A DNA stretch of 64,000 bases from Pseudoalteromonas luteoviolacea (GTDB lineage Bacteria > Pseudomonadota > Gammaproteobacteria > Enterobacterales > Alteromonadaceae): assembly GCF_021654285.1 (NCBI RefSeq), contig NZ_JAKFZS010000013.1:1-64000 (forward strand). The letters are read 5' to 3'. A program made the position numbers and the translations under genes. Under the pieces are notes generated by a model. That model worked only from the letters and a program-made list of their open reading frames with translations. It had not been told where the DNA came from and searched no databases. The number at the start of each line of letters is the position of its first letter. Positions within the stretch are counted from its first letter, which is position 1. Positions 28,225 through 36,989 of this stretch are shown here, in pieces.

Positions 28225-29430
28225 ATGGCCTGTTCAAAAAAAATACTGACTGCTATTTTATTTACATTTTTTTCATTTACTACTTTAGCGCAAGAAGACG
28301 AGCAAAGTGTTGTACTATTTTCTCTTGATGGCTTTCGCTGGGATTATATTGAAAAGCATGATGCAAAAAACATTGCGATGATAGCTAAAAGCGGCGTACG
28401 GGCGAGTCATATGCGCCCTGTTTATCCGACGAAAACATTTCCCAATCATATTTCAATCGTCACAGGTTTATTGCCCTCAAATCATGGCATTATCGACAAT
28501 TATTTCTGTGATAAGCGTCGTCAAGAATGTTACAAAATGGGCCAAGGTACCAAAGACAGTACTTGGCTAAGTGGTATACCACTTTGGAATTTAGCCGAGA
28601 TGCAGGGGGTCAAAGCTGCAACGTATTTTTGGCCAGAATCTGAGGCACGTTTTAACGGCAGGACACCCAGTTATTATATGCGTTACGCCAAAAAAGGTAA
28701 CTATCAAAAGCGCATAGACCAAATTATTGATTGGTTAAAGCTTGAAAAGTCGCAAAGACCAAGATTTGTTGCGGGATACTTTTCATTGGTTGATGATATG
28801 GGACATGACTTTGGCCCTGATGCAGCAGAGACTTATCAAGCTGTACAAGAGGTAGATAAGCTAATTGGGCAGTTGTGGAGCAGGCTTAAAACAGAGGTGG
28901 ATCATGATGTGAATCTGGTGCTGGTATCTGATCATGGCATGGTGTCTGTTGAGCCCGAAAAAACCATTATTTTAGATAAACTTGGCTTTAATTTAGAGCA
29001 CTTTTATGTCAAAAATGGCGGCACTCGCACACACCTTTACAAAAAAACAAATTCGGAGGTGGATATAACTCGCTTAAAGTTATCTTTGAGCGCGCAAAGT
29101 GAAGGCCGCTTTGAAGTGTTAAATAATACAACTTTACAGTCAAGAGGTGTTAAGATTGATGACACAACGGCAGACATCATCATTGAAGCATTTCCACCGT
29201 ATGCATTTGGCACCCATGAGAAAATCGATTACGTTGGTGCGCACGGATATCCTTACTCAAAAGATTTGGCCGCGACCTTTGTTGCTATCGGACCTGCGTT
29301 TAAAAAAGGGGTTAAACTTCCAGAAGTCAATAATTTAGATATTTACCCTACTGTTGCCAGTATTTTAGGACTGAAATTGATGTCCAAGGTGGATGGAGAT
29401 GGAAAGACATTAGTATCAGCACTGAATTAA
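28225..29430 (+). CDS. ENPP-type nucleotide pyrophosphatase/phosphodiesterase
   Basis: ATG 28225 lies 6 bases after GAGG; the TTG at 28213 is rejected. The 401-residue precursor has a signal peptide ending near residue 22 (TTLA before QEDE). Alkaline-phosphatase-superfamily metal ligands are complete: Asp35 in LFSLDGFRWDY, nucleophile Thr71 in YPTKTFPNH, DDMGHDFGP, SDHGM and a C-terminal HGY. These match NPPs that hydrolyse nucleotide or phospholipid phosphodiesters with two Zn ions in the periplasm or outside the cell. Length agrees with bacterial members. The substrate is not defined. Stand-alone gene. Confidence 0.9.
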   Translation: MACSKKILTAILFTFFSFTTLAQEDEQSVVLFSLDGFRWDYIEKHDAKNIAMIAKSGVRASHMRPVYPTKTFPNHISIVTGLLPSNHGIIDNYFCDKRRQECYKMGQGTKDSTWLSGIPLWNLAEMQGVKAATYFWPESEARFNGRTPSYYMRYAKKGNYQKRIDQIIDWLKLEKSQRPRFVAGYFSLVDDMGHDFGPDAAETYQAVQEVDKLIGQLWSRLKTEVDHDVNLVLVSDHGMVSVEPEKTIILDKLGFNLEHFYVKNGGTRTHLYKKTNSEVDITRLKLSLSAQSEGRFEVLNNTTLQSRGVKIDDTTADIIIEAFPPYAFGTHEKIDYVGAHGYPYSKDLAATFVAIGPAFKKGVKLPEVNNLDIYPTVASILGLKLMSKVDGDGKTLVSALN

Positions 29431-29548
29431 GCGTTTTATCAACCGTTAACGTATATAACACGTCGATAATTTATATGTGTGGAGCGGGTTTTTGTAACAT
29501 GAGTATTACACTCTAAAACCATAATTAGATTATCGTCCGTTAGATTAG

Positions 29549-29583
29549 TGAGTTTGTCGCAATTTGCGCGTTAGACAAACTCA
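29549..29583. promoter_or_regulatory. 10-bp inverted repeat upstream of the RND efflux operon
   Basis: TGAGTTTGTC (29549-29558) and GACAAACTCA (29574-29583) are perfect inverted copies separated by 15 bases, 46 bases before the adaptor start. No T-run follows, so an operator (efflux operons are often controlled by TetR/MarR proteins) or a leader hairpin is more likely than a terminator. The regulator is not in the window. Confidence 0.45.
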
Positions 29584-29628
29584 TTCAGTGTATCTTGTTT
29601 AAAAACAATTATCATTTGAGGTGTAAAA

Positions 29629-30708
29629 ATGCGTTGTATGCCTGCGTTTGTATCCGTTGTTGCTATGTCCGTATTTGCGGCGTGGTCAGCACCAACTTGG
29701 AGCGCGCCAGTAGAAGTCGCGGTTTTTCAAGCCAAGGATCTTCAATATAAAAATAAATTAGCGTTGAGTGGTACTGTTGAGGCATCCCAAAATGCAACCC
29801 TTGCTAGCCTAGAAGCAGGCGTAGTGAATGAATTAATGGTAGAAGTAGGTGATGTAGTTAAGCGAGGTCAGGCGTTACTGCGGCTTGATCCAACTTTAGC
29901 GAAACTCGAGTTGGAACAAAGTGAAGCGTCCGTGTCGGCTGCAGATGTTGCATTATTGGAGGCAAAACGACAGCTAGAAGAAGTAGAATCGCTGTCTAAA
30001 AAGCAGTTTGTTGCGCCAACCTTATTGGCCGAGCGACGTGCTAGTGTGGCTGCCGCTAAAGCTGAGCTTGCAAAAACGAAAGCAAACTTGGCTGTTAATA
30101 AAGAGTCATTGAGAAGACAGACGCTATTCGCGCCATTTGAGGGTGTAGTGATGAAGCGTAATGTGGATTTAGGTGAGTGGGTAACTACTCAGACACATAC
30201 TTTTACCTTGGTTTCTGCAGAGGATTTAAGGCTCAACGTCGCTGTGCCGCAAGAGTACATCAGCGCTTTTTCAAACAATCAAATTCAATCGCTTAATATT
30301 ATTCCCGACCACGATCAAAGTAAGCTGGTTAAAGGCCAAGTTCAGGCGATTGTCCCCGTGATCAATGCGGGGACTCGCAGCTTTGTAGTACATATAGCGG
30401 TGCCACAGCAAGCTGGATTTGTCGCTGGTATGTCTGCGCAAGCTGAATTCGAATTACCAAGTACCGGCACTCAGGCTGTTTGGGTGCCAAAGTCGGCGCT
30501 TAAATATCATCCGGATGGTGCACTGAGTGTATTTGTTGATAATCAAGGTAAGGCGCAAAGACATACGGTAAGACTATTAGAGCAGCGTGGTGAGCAAGTG
30601 CTGATCTCTGCTGTATCAGGAAATAGCAGTGTATTAACCTCTCCCATTATTACAACAGCTGTGCAGCTGCTTAAAAATGGCAGTGAAATCTCCGTGAATA
30701 AGGGTTAG
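29629..30708 (+). CDS. RND efflux periplasmic adaptor (membrane fusion protein)
   Basis: ATG 29629 after GAGG. The 359-residue protein has a signal peptide (cleavage after TWSA, about residue 26) and no lipobox. It shows the MFP order: barrel-sandwich/lipoyl half (SGTVEASQNATLASLEAGVVNEL), a coiled-coil hairpin rich in Ala/Glu/Lys (about 100-155), the second lipoyl half (LFAPFEGVVMKRNVDLGEWV), a beta-barrel and a membrane-proximal domain. It links the RND pump to an outer-membrane channel; no TolC-like gene is adjacent, so a channel encoded elsewhere is expected. It ends 5 bases before the pump gene. Confidence 0.92.
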   Translation: MRCMPAFVSVVAMSVFAAWSAPTWSAPVEVAVFQAKDLQYKNKLALSGTVEASQNATLASLEAGVVNELMVEVGDVVKRGQALLRLDPTLAKLELEQSEASVSAADVALLEAKRQLEEVESLSKKQFVAPTLLAERRASVAAAKAELAKTKANLAVNKESLRRQTLFAPFEGVVMKRNVDLGEWVTTQTHTFTLVSAEDLRLNVAVPQEYISAFSNNQIQSLNIIPDHDQSKLVKGQVQAIVPVINAGTRSFVVHIAVPQQAGFVAGMSAQAEFELPSTGTQAVWVPKSALKYHPDGALSVFVDNQGKAQRHTVRLLEQRGEQVLISAVSGNSSVLTSPIITTAVQLLKNGSEISVNKG

Positions 30709-30713
30709 TCGAT

Positions 30714-33700
30714 ATGATTGAAAGCGCCGTAAAGCGTGGCACACTGGTTGCCGTCATCTCTTTAATCATATGTATTCTGGGTTTGGTAACCGCGCTTAAA
30801 ATTCCCGTACAGATGATCCCTGATCTAGAAGTTCGAACCATTACAGTTCAGACTGGCTGGCCTGGTGCGACACCTCAGGATGTTGAAAAAGAAATCCTTG
30901 TGGAGCAGGAGCGATATTTACGTAGTTTGTCTAACTTAAAGCGTATGGTGTCATATTCGCAAATGGGGTCGGCGAGAATACAGCTAGAATTTCCATTTGG
31001 TGTTGATGTTAACGATGCGCTCATTAGAGTCAACAATGCCTTGAGTCAGGTACCTGGTTATCCTGAAAACGTGGATCAACCTAGGCTTTATTCTAGTTCG
31101 TTCTCTTCTAATGCATTCATGCATTTTGTACTTAAACCTCAGACAGGTAATCCACTTGATCTTGACGTAGATATGTTGCGGGACTTTGCAGAAGACTTTG
31201 TCAGGCCGCGAATGGAGAGTGTTCAAGGCGTCTCAGAAGTTGGCGTTGGCGGCGGTGCTGCCAGACAAATTCAAATCAACGTTGATCCGAGCCGACTAGC
31301 ACAGCGTGGCTTGAGTGTGACCGATTTAAGAAGTGCAATTCGATCACGAAACCGCGATGCTTCGGCGGGCGACATTGAAAGCGGTCCGAGCCGATATTTA
31401 TTGCGTATGGTGGGTCGTTTTGAGCAGCTCAATGAACTGGAAGATTTGATCATCTCAGAGCAAGGCGGGATCACCACAAAGCTCAAAGATGTTGCGGTTA
31501 TTTCACTAGATCACTTTGAACTTCGTGGCATTTCATATTCTGACGGTGAGCGCACACTTAGGTTATCTGTACGTCGTGAAAGTGGCTCAAATGTCATTGA
31601 TATCAAACAGCAGATGTTACCTGTAATTGAGCAAATTAATCAGGAGCTGTTGGCACAAAATGGTCTAGAGCTTATCTTGATGAGTGACGATGTTCAATAC
31701 GTTGAAAGCTCACTAAAAAATGTGTGGACTAACTTAGCTTTGGGTGCGTTGCTAGCAACCTTAGTGATGTTTTTATTCCTACGTTCTGGGCGGGCAACTT
31801 TGGTCGGTGTGATTGGTATTCCTATTTGTACCGTTGCAGCATTTCTTGGTTTAACACTGTTCGATCGCACTATCAATGTGATCTCATTGGCAGGTGTGGC
31901 ATTTGCAATTGGTATGACGGTAGATAATACCATTGTTGTGCTTGAAGCGATTGTACAAGCGAATAAACGCGGTACCAGTAAGCTACACGCAGCCATCAAA
32001 GGGGTGAAGGAAGTTTGGCCTGCGGTATTGGCGTCCACGGCGACGACTGTTTTGGTGTTTGCACCGATTTTATTTGTTGAGCAAGAAGCTGGGCAGCTTT
32101 ACTCGGACATTGCCATCGCGGTGTCTTCAGCGATTATCGCTTCAATGTTGGTGGCTATTTTCATTGTTCCGACGACACTTGCAAATTTACCTAATCGCAA
32201 AGAAGAAATGAAAACGGTTACCTTGTCAAAGCGTTGGTTGGCTTTGGTGTCTTTTTGTGTTGCATCCAAAGCGCGCGCGACCGGTATTACCGTTGGCTTC
32301 GTTGTTGTCATTTTAGGGGCGGCTTATGCCTTGATGCCAGCAGCTGAATATTTACCGGAAGGTGAAGAGCCAAAAGCGTTTTCTATGATGATTGCGCCGC
32401 CTAGCTACAACCTATCTGAAATGAAAGAGATAGGTGATGAGCTGAGAGTGTATTTTAACGGTCATATAAACGCGCCGAGTGACGCATTTGATAACGGCGA
32501 AACGGACATGCCGCCATTGGCATATTACTCGATGTCTGTGTCAATCGGCCGTATTTGGTTTTTAAGTGCACCGACCGACCCTGATAATATTCAAGCGATG
32601 ATGGACGCCATAACTGCTAAATTCAGAAGTTATGACAATATGCGTGCGTTCTCGGCAAGGGGCTCAATTATCTCGAGTAATGATGGTGGCACACGAGCAG
32701 TTGCGGTAGATATTGCGGGCAGTAATTTGACCGATTTATACCGTGCAGCCGAGGCTGTTTACGAACAGGCTCAAGTTACGTTTGATAATCCTCAAATTAA
32801 TTCAGATCCACGGGCGCTAAGCTTGGATCAGCCTTTAATTGAGATTAAACCGAAGTGGCAAAGATTGGCTGAGCTAGGTATAAGCCCCAATGAATTTGGC
32901 TACACGATTTCATCACTCAGTGATGGCGCGTATGTTGATGAGTTTATTTTGAATGATGACAAAATAGATATGTTTATCTTTAGCCATCAAAAAGAACAGC
33001 AGACCATTGAGCAATTAGCGACGTCACCCATTGTGACACCATCGGGGGATGTGCTGCCTTTGAGCGCGTTAGCTGATTTGGTTGAGAGTAAAAACAGTGA
33101 TAGTTTGCGTCGAGTAGATGGCAAAAGAACCGTAACTGTTTATATCATTCCGCCAAGAGATGTGGCTCTGGAAACCGCTGAAGAAATAGTTCGCACTGAG
33201 TTACTGCCTACGTTATGGCAGCAAGGTAAAATCGCTCAGGGCACTAAACTGTCTATCAGTGGTGCGGCTGATCAGCTAGAAGCAACTCAAGCGTCGCTAT
33301 CGAGCAACTTTATTGTTGCGCTGGTACTGAGCTACTTGCTGCTGGTGGCCATTTTCACACACTGGCGGTACCCGTTGTTTATTCTGGCAACCGTGCCGCT
33401 AGGCATGGCTGGAGGCTTACTAGGTTTGATCTCGGTTAACGGCGTCAATGCGTTATTAGCTAACTTTGGTATGACGCCATTCCATCAACCTTTTGACATG
33501 ATCACCATGTTGGGTTTCTTGATTTTATTGGGTACGGTGGTGAACAACCCAATCTTAATTGTTGATCAAACCCGTAAGTTGATTGTTGACCAAGGGATGG
33601 AAGTTGTCACGGCTGTTAAACAAGCCGTAGCGACGCGGTTAAAGCCAATTTTGATGTCGACAGCGACCACATTATTTGGTCTTGCACCACTGGTCTTTAT

Positions 33701-33836
33701 TCCAGGTGATGGCACAGAATTATATCGCGGTGTAGGTATCATTGTACTGTGCGGTATTGTGTTCTCGATGTTGCTTAGTTTAACTTTCTTACCAGCTTTG
33801 TTGGTTAGTGTACTCAGCAATAAGCGGGCAAGATAG
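30714..33836 (+). CDS. RND efflux transporter permease
   Basis: ATG 30714 follows AAGGG, with a 5-base gap from the adaptor gene, so one operon is clear. The 1,040-residue length and duplicated 6+6 TM layout with two large periplasmic loops are typical of AcrB-like pumps. Helix 1 leads to IPVQMIPDLEVRTI and TGWPGATPQDVEKEI, the usual N-terminal porter segment. In TM4, GMTVDNTIVVLE keeps one of the two AcrB aspartates (the second is Asn). In TM10, VVNNPILIVDQ has Asn where AcrB has Lys940. This D-N/N-N pattern occurs in many RND subgroups rather than implying loss of function. It should export drugs or other amphiphiles by proton antiport; the substrate is unknown. Confidence 0.93.
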   Translation: MIESAVKRGTLVAVISLIICILGLVTALKIPVQMIPDLEVRTITVQTGWPGATPQDVEKEILVEQERYLRSLSNLKRMVSYSQMGSARIQLEFPFGVDVNDALIRVNNALSQVPGYPENVDQPRLYSSSFSSNAFMHFVLKPQTGNPLDLDVDMLRDFAEDFVRPRMESVQGVSEVGVGGGAARQIQINVDPSRLAQRGLSVTDLRSAIRSRNRDASAGDIESGPSRYLLRMVGRFEQLNELEDLIISEQGGITTKLKDVAVISLDHFELRGISYSDGERTLRLSVRRESGSNVIDIKQQMLPVIEQINQELLAQNGLELILMSDDVQYVESSLKNVWTNLALGALLATLVMFLFLRSGRATLVGVIGIPICTVAAFLGLTLFDRTINVISLAGVAFAIGMTVDNTIVVLEAIVQANKRGTSKLHAAIKGVKEVWPAVLASTATTVLVFAPILFVEQEAGQLYSDIAIAVSSAIIASMLVAIFIVPTTLANLPNRKEEMKTVTLSKRWLALVSFCVASKARATGITVGFVVVILGAAYALMPAAEYLPEGEEPKAFSMMIAPPSYNLSEMKEIGDELRVYFNGHINAPSDAFDNGETDMPPLAYYSMSVSIGRIWFLSAPTDPDNIQAMMDAITAKFRSYDNMRAFSARGSIISSNDGGTRAVAVDIAGSNLTDLYRAAEAVYEQAQVTFDNPQINSDPRALSLDQPLIEIKPKWQRLAELGISPNEFGYTISSLSDGAYVDEFILNDDKIDMFIFSHQKEQQTIEQLATSPIVTPSGDVLPLSALADLVESKNSDSLRRVDGKRTVTVYIIPPRDVALETAEEIVRTELLPTLWQQGKIAQGTKLSISGAADQLEATQASLSSNFIVALVLSYLLLVAIFTHWRYPLFILATVPLGMAGGLLGLISVNGVNALLANFGMTPFHQPFDMITMLGFLILLGTVVNNPILIVDQTRKLIVDQGMEVVTAVKQAVATRLKPILMSTATTLFGLAPLVFIPGDGTELYRGVGIIVLCGIVFSMLLSLTFLPALLVSVLSNKRAR

Positions 33837-33842
33837 TAATAC

Positions 33843-33868
33843 AAAAAGGAGCTTAGGCTCCTTTTTTA
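33843..33868. terminator. bidirectional intrinsic terminator
   Basis: AAAAAGGAGC (33843-33852) and GCTCCTTTTT (33857-33866) form a perfect 10-bp stem with loop TTAG and T-rich flanks on both strands. It ends the efflux operon and the convergent coiled-coil gene. Confidence 0.93.
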
Positions 33869-33894
33869 ATGAGAGTACAATCCCCCTAGTCTTG

Positions 33895-34683
33895 CTAGGT
33901 GTTTCCATCCTTGGCCTCAGATTGCTTTACTGCTTCAAGGTATCGACTTTCAATAAATTTGTTTTCTTTGGTTAGATGCTTAATTTTTTGCTTTGCTTGT
34001 TGTAATTCCGTTTCGAGTGCTTTGGTATCTGTGTCACCCGACGGCTCAGGTAAATCAACCGAGAGTTGATCAATGAGTTGGTTTTGCTCTGCTATTTGTC
34101 GTTCATATTGTTGTACCAAAGCTTGAATTTCTTGTTCATTTGGTGCCTGTTCACTGACTTGTACAGACTTCATTTGTGTTTTTAATTGTTCGATTTCTTT
34201 CTGTAAATCTGTATTTTCTTGTTTTAGGCTGTCTACAGATTGAAACTGATCTTCTAATTTCGTTTTTGCATATTTGAGCTTTTTACCGCTAATGTCTAAA
34301 TCTCCTTTGAGCCGTTTAATCAGCTTTTGAGAACGGGATAGTTTTTTATTGAGCTCGTTTATAGAGGCTTGTTCTTCTTTGGTGATATGGTCTGCGGTGG
34401 ATGCGCGGATCTGGGCTAGCTGATTTTCAAGATTTGCTTGTACATGAAGGAGTTCGGTGATGGTTTGCTCATGTTGGTTGTTAAATTGTGTTGCGCGTTC
34501 TACCGAGTCTTTGCACAAGGCCATTACCTCATTAGACTCTGGGTTGCTTGTTTGATTACTCATGAACACGCCTGCGAATTTTCTAAACTCTCTTAATATC
34601 AATAACAGAATATAAAACCATGCCGCTAAAATAAGCAGGCCGAAATTTAAGGCAATATATTGGTAAACTTCTATCGGCAACAT
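33895..34683 (-). CDS. membrane-anchored coiled-coil protein
   Basis: ATG 34683, chosen because the first 40 residues contain the only membrane helix (about 9-30, YIALNFGLLILAAWFYILLL). The upstream ribosome site is weak, and a start at the internal MSNQTSNPES would lose the helix. Of 262 residues, about 55-255 are a near-continuous heptad-patterned coiled coil rich in Glu/Lys/Gln/Leu, interrupted by a Pro/Gly-containing break around 215. It is likely an inner-membrane protein with a cytoplasmic rod. It is divergent from a response regulator gene 100 bases away, so the two may share control and function. No named family is recognised. Confidence 0.65.
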   Translation of the reverse strand: MLPIEVYQYIALNFGLLILAAWFYILLLILREFRKFAGVFMSNQTSNPESNEVMALCKDSVERATQFNNQHEQTITELLHVQANLENQLAQIRASTADHITKEEQASINELNKKLSRSQKLIKRLKGDLDISGKKLKYAKTKLEDQFQSVDSLKQENTDLQKEIEQLKTQMKSVQVSEQAPNEQEIQALVQQYERQIAEQNQLIDQLSVDLPEPSGDTDTKALETELQQAKQKIKHLTKENKFIESRYLEAVKQSEAKDGNT

Positions 34684-34783
34684 GTCAGCTTTTCATCGCA
34701 TCATTGATTATCAATAGGATAAGTTTAGTTTTACTGCAAAATTCTGCCTATACTGAATATGAAAATTTAATATTGAGGTAAAA

Positions 34784-35680
34784 GTGAAAGTTCTGATAGT
34801 GGATGATAGCCATGCAACATGTGAAATTATCAGGCGTGCACTTCAACAGTTTACGTATCGCAAGTTATTTATTTCGTGCTCAAATAGTGTTGATGATGCA
34901 CTTGAGCGCATAGAGTTATGGCAACCTCAGATAATATTAACAGATTGGCATATGCCTGATAAATCGGGCATTGAGTTGCTACAGGTGGTTGGCACAACAC
35001 ATCCTGAGATCCCTGTTGGTATGGTATCTACGGTCGATGAAGAAGAGCAAATCAATTACGCTAAGTCTATGGGCTGTACTTTCTTTTTATCTAAGCCCTT
35101 CGCTGACAGCGAGCTTAGAAAAGCTATCATGCCGTTGGTTAAAGATTTAGAAGCCAAAGAATTGATGGTTGAGCAAGAGGTACCAATCAAAGAGGGATTG
35201 GCATTACCAAAAACAGATTTCTTAGAGCGCTTAATGCAAAAGAATATCAGTGAATCGCTTACGCTCAAGCCTATTCGTGCTCAATCATTGGATGAAAGTA
35301 AATTACCCTGTGTCATGGTGGTTTATGCGGAGAGAGGAAGCCAAAAGGTTCGTGTCATCTGTGTATTGGATGTTTACGCGACTTGTGTGTTAGCTAGTAG
35401 CATAGAAGTGATCCCAGAAGATGAGGCGCAAAGAGCCATTCATATGAATCAAATAAATGCGCATATTATGACAGCGTGCAAAGAGGCGCTTGGCAAAACA
35501 GCGTACGCATTTTTAGATAATCAAAGCAAAATGAGTTTGTTTGTCAGAAGCTGTAAGTGTGTTTATACCCATCACCCAAAACTAGAGTTACTTTATAAAT
35601 ATCCCCTTGATAGCCGAATAGATTTAAGCTGTGAGAGAGAGGGAATGGCACAAGGGAAAATGCTCATTGTTGGCGTTTAG
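34784..35680 (+). CDS. response regulator with non-DNA-binding C-terminal domain
   Basis: GTG start at 34784 after GAGGTAAAA. The 298-residue protein begins with a complete receiver: acidic pair Asp7-Asp8 in LIVDDSH, phospho-acceptor Asp54 in ILTDWHMPDKSG, and Lys104 in FLSKPF. The C-terminal 170 residues lack a helix-turn-helix. They contain beta strands and helices (LPCVMVVYAERG, INAHIMTACKEALGK) that loosely recall CheC/CheX-type chemotaxis phosphatase domains; this is only an impression. It should act by protein contact rather than by binding DNA. It is divergently transcribed from the coiled-coil membrane protein. The cognate kinase is not in the window. Confidence 0.85.
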   Translation: MKVLIVDDSHATCEIIRRALQQFTYRKLFISCSNSVDDALERIELWQPQIILTDWHMPDKSGIELLQVVGTTHPEIPVGMVSTVDEEEQINYAKSMGCTFFLSKPFADSELRKAIMPLVKDLEAKELMVEQEVPIKEGLALPKTDFLERLMQKNISESLTLKPIRAQSLDESKLPCVMVVYAERGSQKVRVICVLDVYATCVLASSIEVIPEDEAQRAIHMNQINAHIMTACKEALGKTAYAFLDNQSKMSLFVRSCKCVYTHHPKLELLYKYPLDSRIDLSCEREGMAQGKMLIVGV

Positions 35681-35700
35681 CTTACCTTAATTTATAAAAG

Positions 35701-36744
35701 TTAGGCATTTTCTGCTTGTGCTACTTTTTCTTTTCTATACTTTGCAGGTGTGGTACTGGTAAATTTTTTAAAAGCAAGATAAAAAGTAGACTGATTATTA
35801 TACCCACATAGCGCTGATATTTGCTTCAGACTCATTTTTTTGTGCTCGATTAATAAGTTTTTTGCAAGTTGTATCCTGTGGTGATTGATGTATGAGGTAA
35901 ATGAAATACCTAAATTATCGTTCAATATTTGTGATAGATGTGGTACTGATATATGAAGCTTATCAGCCACTTGTGATAGAGACAGATTGGGACATTTATA
36001 CAACTCATCTTCAGTCATGAGCTTTTCTAGTGCATTTAAAATTGGCGTCGCCTTAACCTGAGAAATCTTTTTACTAGCATATTTTTGCGGTTTAGCCCTA
36101 TTAAGCTTTGAAATCAGCAAGGTGAGACTTAAATATAATGGCAACAAAAAACACAAGATACCTATGGTGTATGAAGTATAACTCGTAAATACATCTGCAA
36201 GCCAAAGTCCAATAGATGTACATAAAACAACGATTGGAAATTGTGTGTATCTCGATTTAAATAGTTCAATGTCCTTGTTTATGATTATGGGGTATATAGA
36301 TATCAAAGAGGCGAATAAATAGGCAAACCAACAATAAACAATAGCAGTCGATATATGTATATTCCAAAGAGCAGAATAATGTTCATATGGCCATACTACA
36401 CCGACGAGGATAGCAAAGCCAGAGGGAGGTAATAAATGCGCTTTCCAATTAAGGTTTCTGGCTGATTTTTGTTTAAAAGATTGTTTTATATATAGTAGTA
36501 GTATTGGACCAACTAGGAAGTTTGCAGTTAACCCAAGCTGTAAATAGGTTTTGCTTGCCTCAGGGTAAAAGAAAAAGCATACAGATTTACTTATCCTTAT
36601 GAATATCATAAAAATAAAAACAGATAACAGCCTATGAGTGAGGTTTGAGCCTTTTTTTAAAAAAAAATAGATACTCAAAGCCAGTGCATTGCACGCACCT
36701 ATGACACTTAAGAAAAGCCAAAAATAAGTTGAATCTAAAACCAT
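35701..36744 (-). CDS. membrane-embedded AraC-family transcriptional regulator
   Basis: ATG 36744. The 347-residue protein has about seven hydrophobic helices in residues 1-215. A C-terminal AraC/XylS HTH pair follows (about 245-340): LSLSQVADKLHISVPHLSQILND, then KMSLKQISALCGYNNQSTFYLAFKKFTSTTPAKYR, the standard second HTH ending with the family's Pro-x-x-(Y/F)R signature. Membrane-bound AraC regulators of this 7TM-HTH type are common in this group and probably sense an envelope or extracellular signal. No target can be identified. The stop is 20 bases from the end of the convergent response regulator gene. Upstream lies a strong inverted repeat. Confidence 0.88.
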   Translation of the reverse strand: MVLDSTYFWLFLSVIGACNALALSIYFFLKKGSNLTHRLLSVFIFMIFIRISKSVCFFFYPEASKTYLQLGLTANFLVGPILLLYIKQSFKQKSARNLNWKAHLLPPSGFAILVGVVWPYEHYSALWNIHISTAIVYCWFAYLFASLISIYPIIINKDIELFKSRYTQFPIVVLCTSIGLWLADVFTSYTSYTIGILCFLLPLYLSLTLLISKLNRAKPQKYASKKISQVKATPILNALEKLMTEDELYKCPNLSLSQVADKLHISVPHLSQILNDNLGISFTSYINHHRIQLAKNLLIEHKKMSLKQISALCGYNNQSTFYLAFKKFTSTTPAKYRKEKVAQAENA

Positions 36745-36935
36745 GAGACTCTCTACTACATATTTGCTTTTATTTTAGGGGGAGGAGAGGGAAGTTTTCA
36801 ATTGCAAAACTTGCATAAGAATGGGGGTTGATTTTGATATTTTAGGCGTTCAATTATTTATAAACTATTAATCTCTCATAATATAAATTACGGGCAGAAT
36901 GAGATAATTTTTATTAACTTGCTAATATACAAGGA

Positions 36936-36972
36936 TATATGATGTGAATTGCAATCAAATTCACATCATATA
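36936..36972. promoter_or_regulatory. perfect 15-bp inverted repeat between dbpA and the AraC gene
   Basis: TATATGATGTGAATT (36936-36950) and AATTCACATCATATA (36958-36972) are perfect inverted copies around a 7-base loop. It lies 17 bases past the dbpA stop (minus strand) and about 190 bases upstream of the AraC-type gene. As RNA it is a strong AT-rich hairpin, but no U-run follows. It could be a dbpA 3' end stabiliser or an operator. Confidence 0.55.
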
Positions 36973-36989
36973 AACGTACTTTAATAAAT

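Noticed and set aside
28143-28328. 61-codon plus-strand frame overlapping the ENPP start
   Set aside because: It overlaps the ribosome site and signal peptide of the phosphodiesterase and is Phe/Lys-rich, as AT-rich DNA gives by chance.
29602-29622. Fur box before the RND adaptor
   Set aside because: The right half (ATTATCATTT) is perfect, but the left half matches poorly; too asymmetric to call.
30714-33836. RND pump inactive because Asp and Lys relay residues are replaced
   Set aside because: The VDN and VNN variants are common in functional RND subgroups, so substitution relative to AcrB does not show loss of function.
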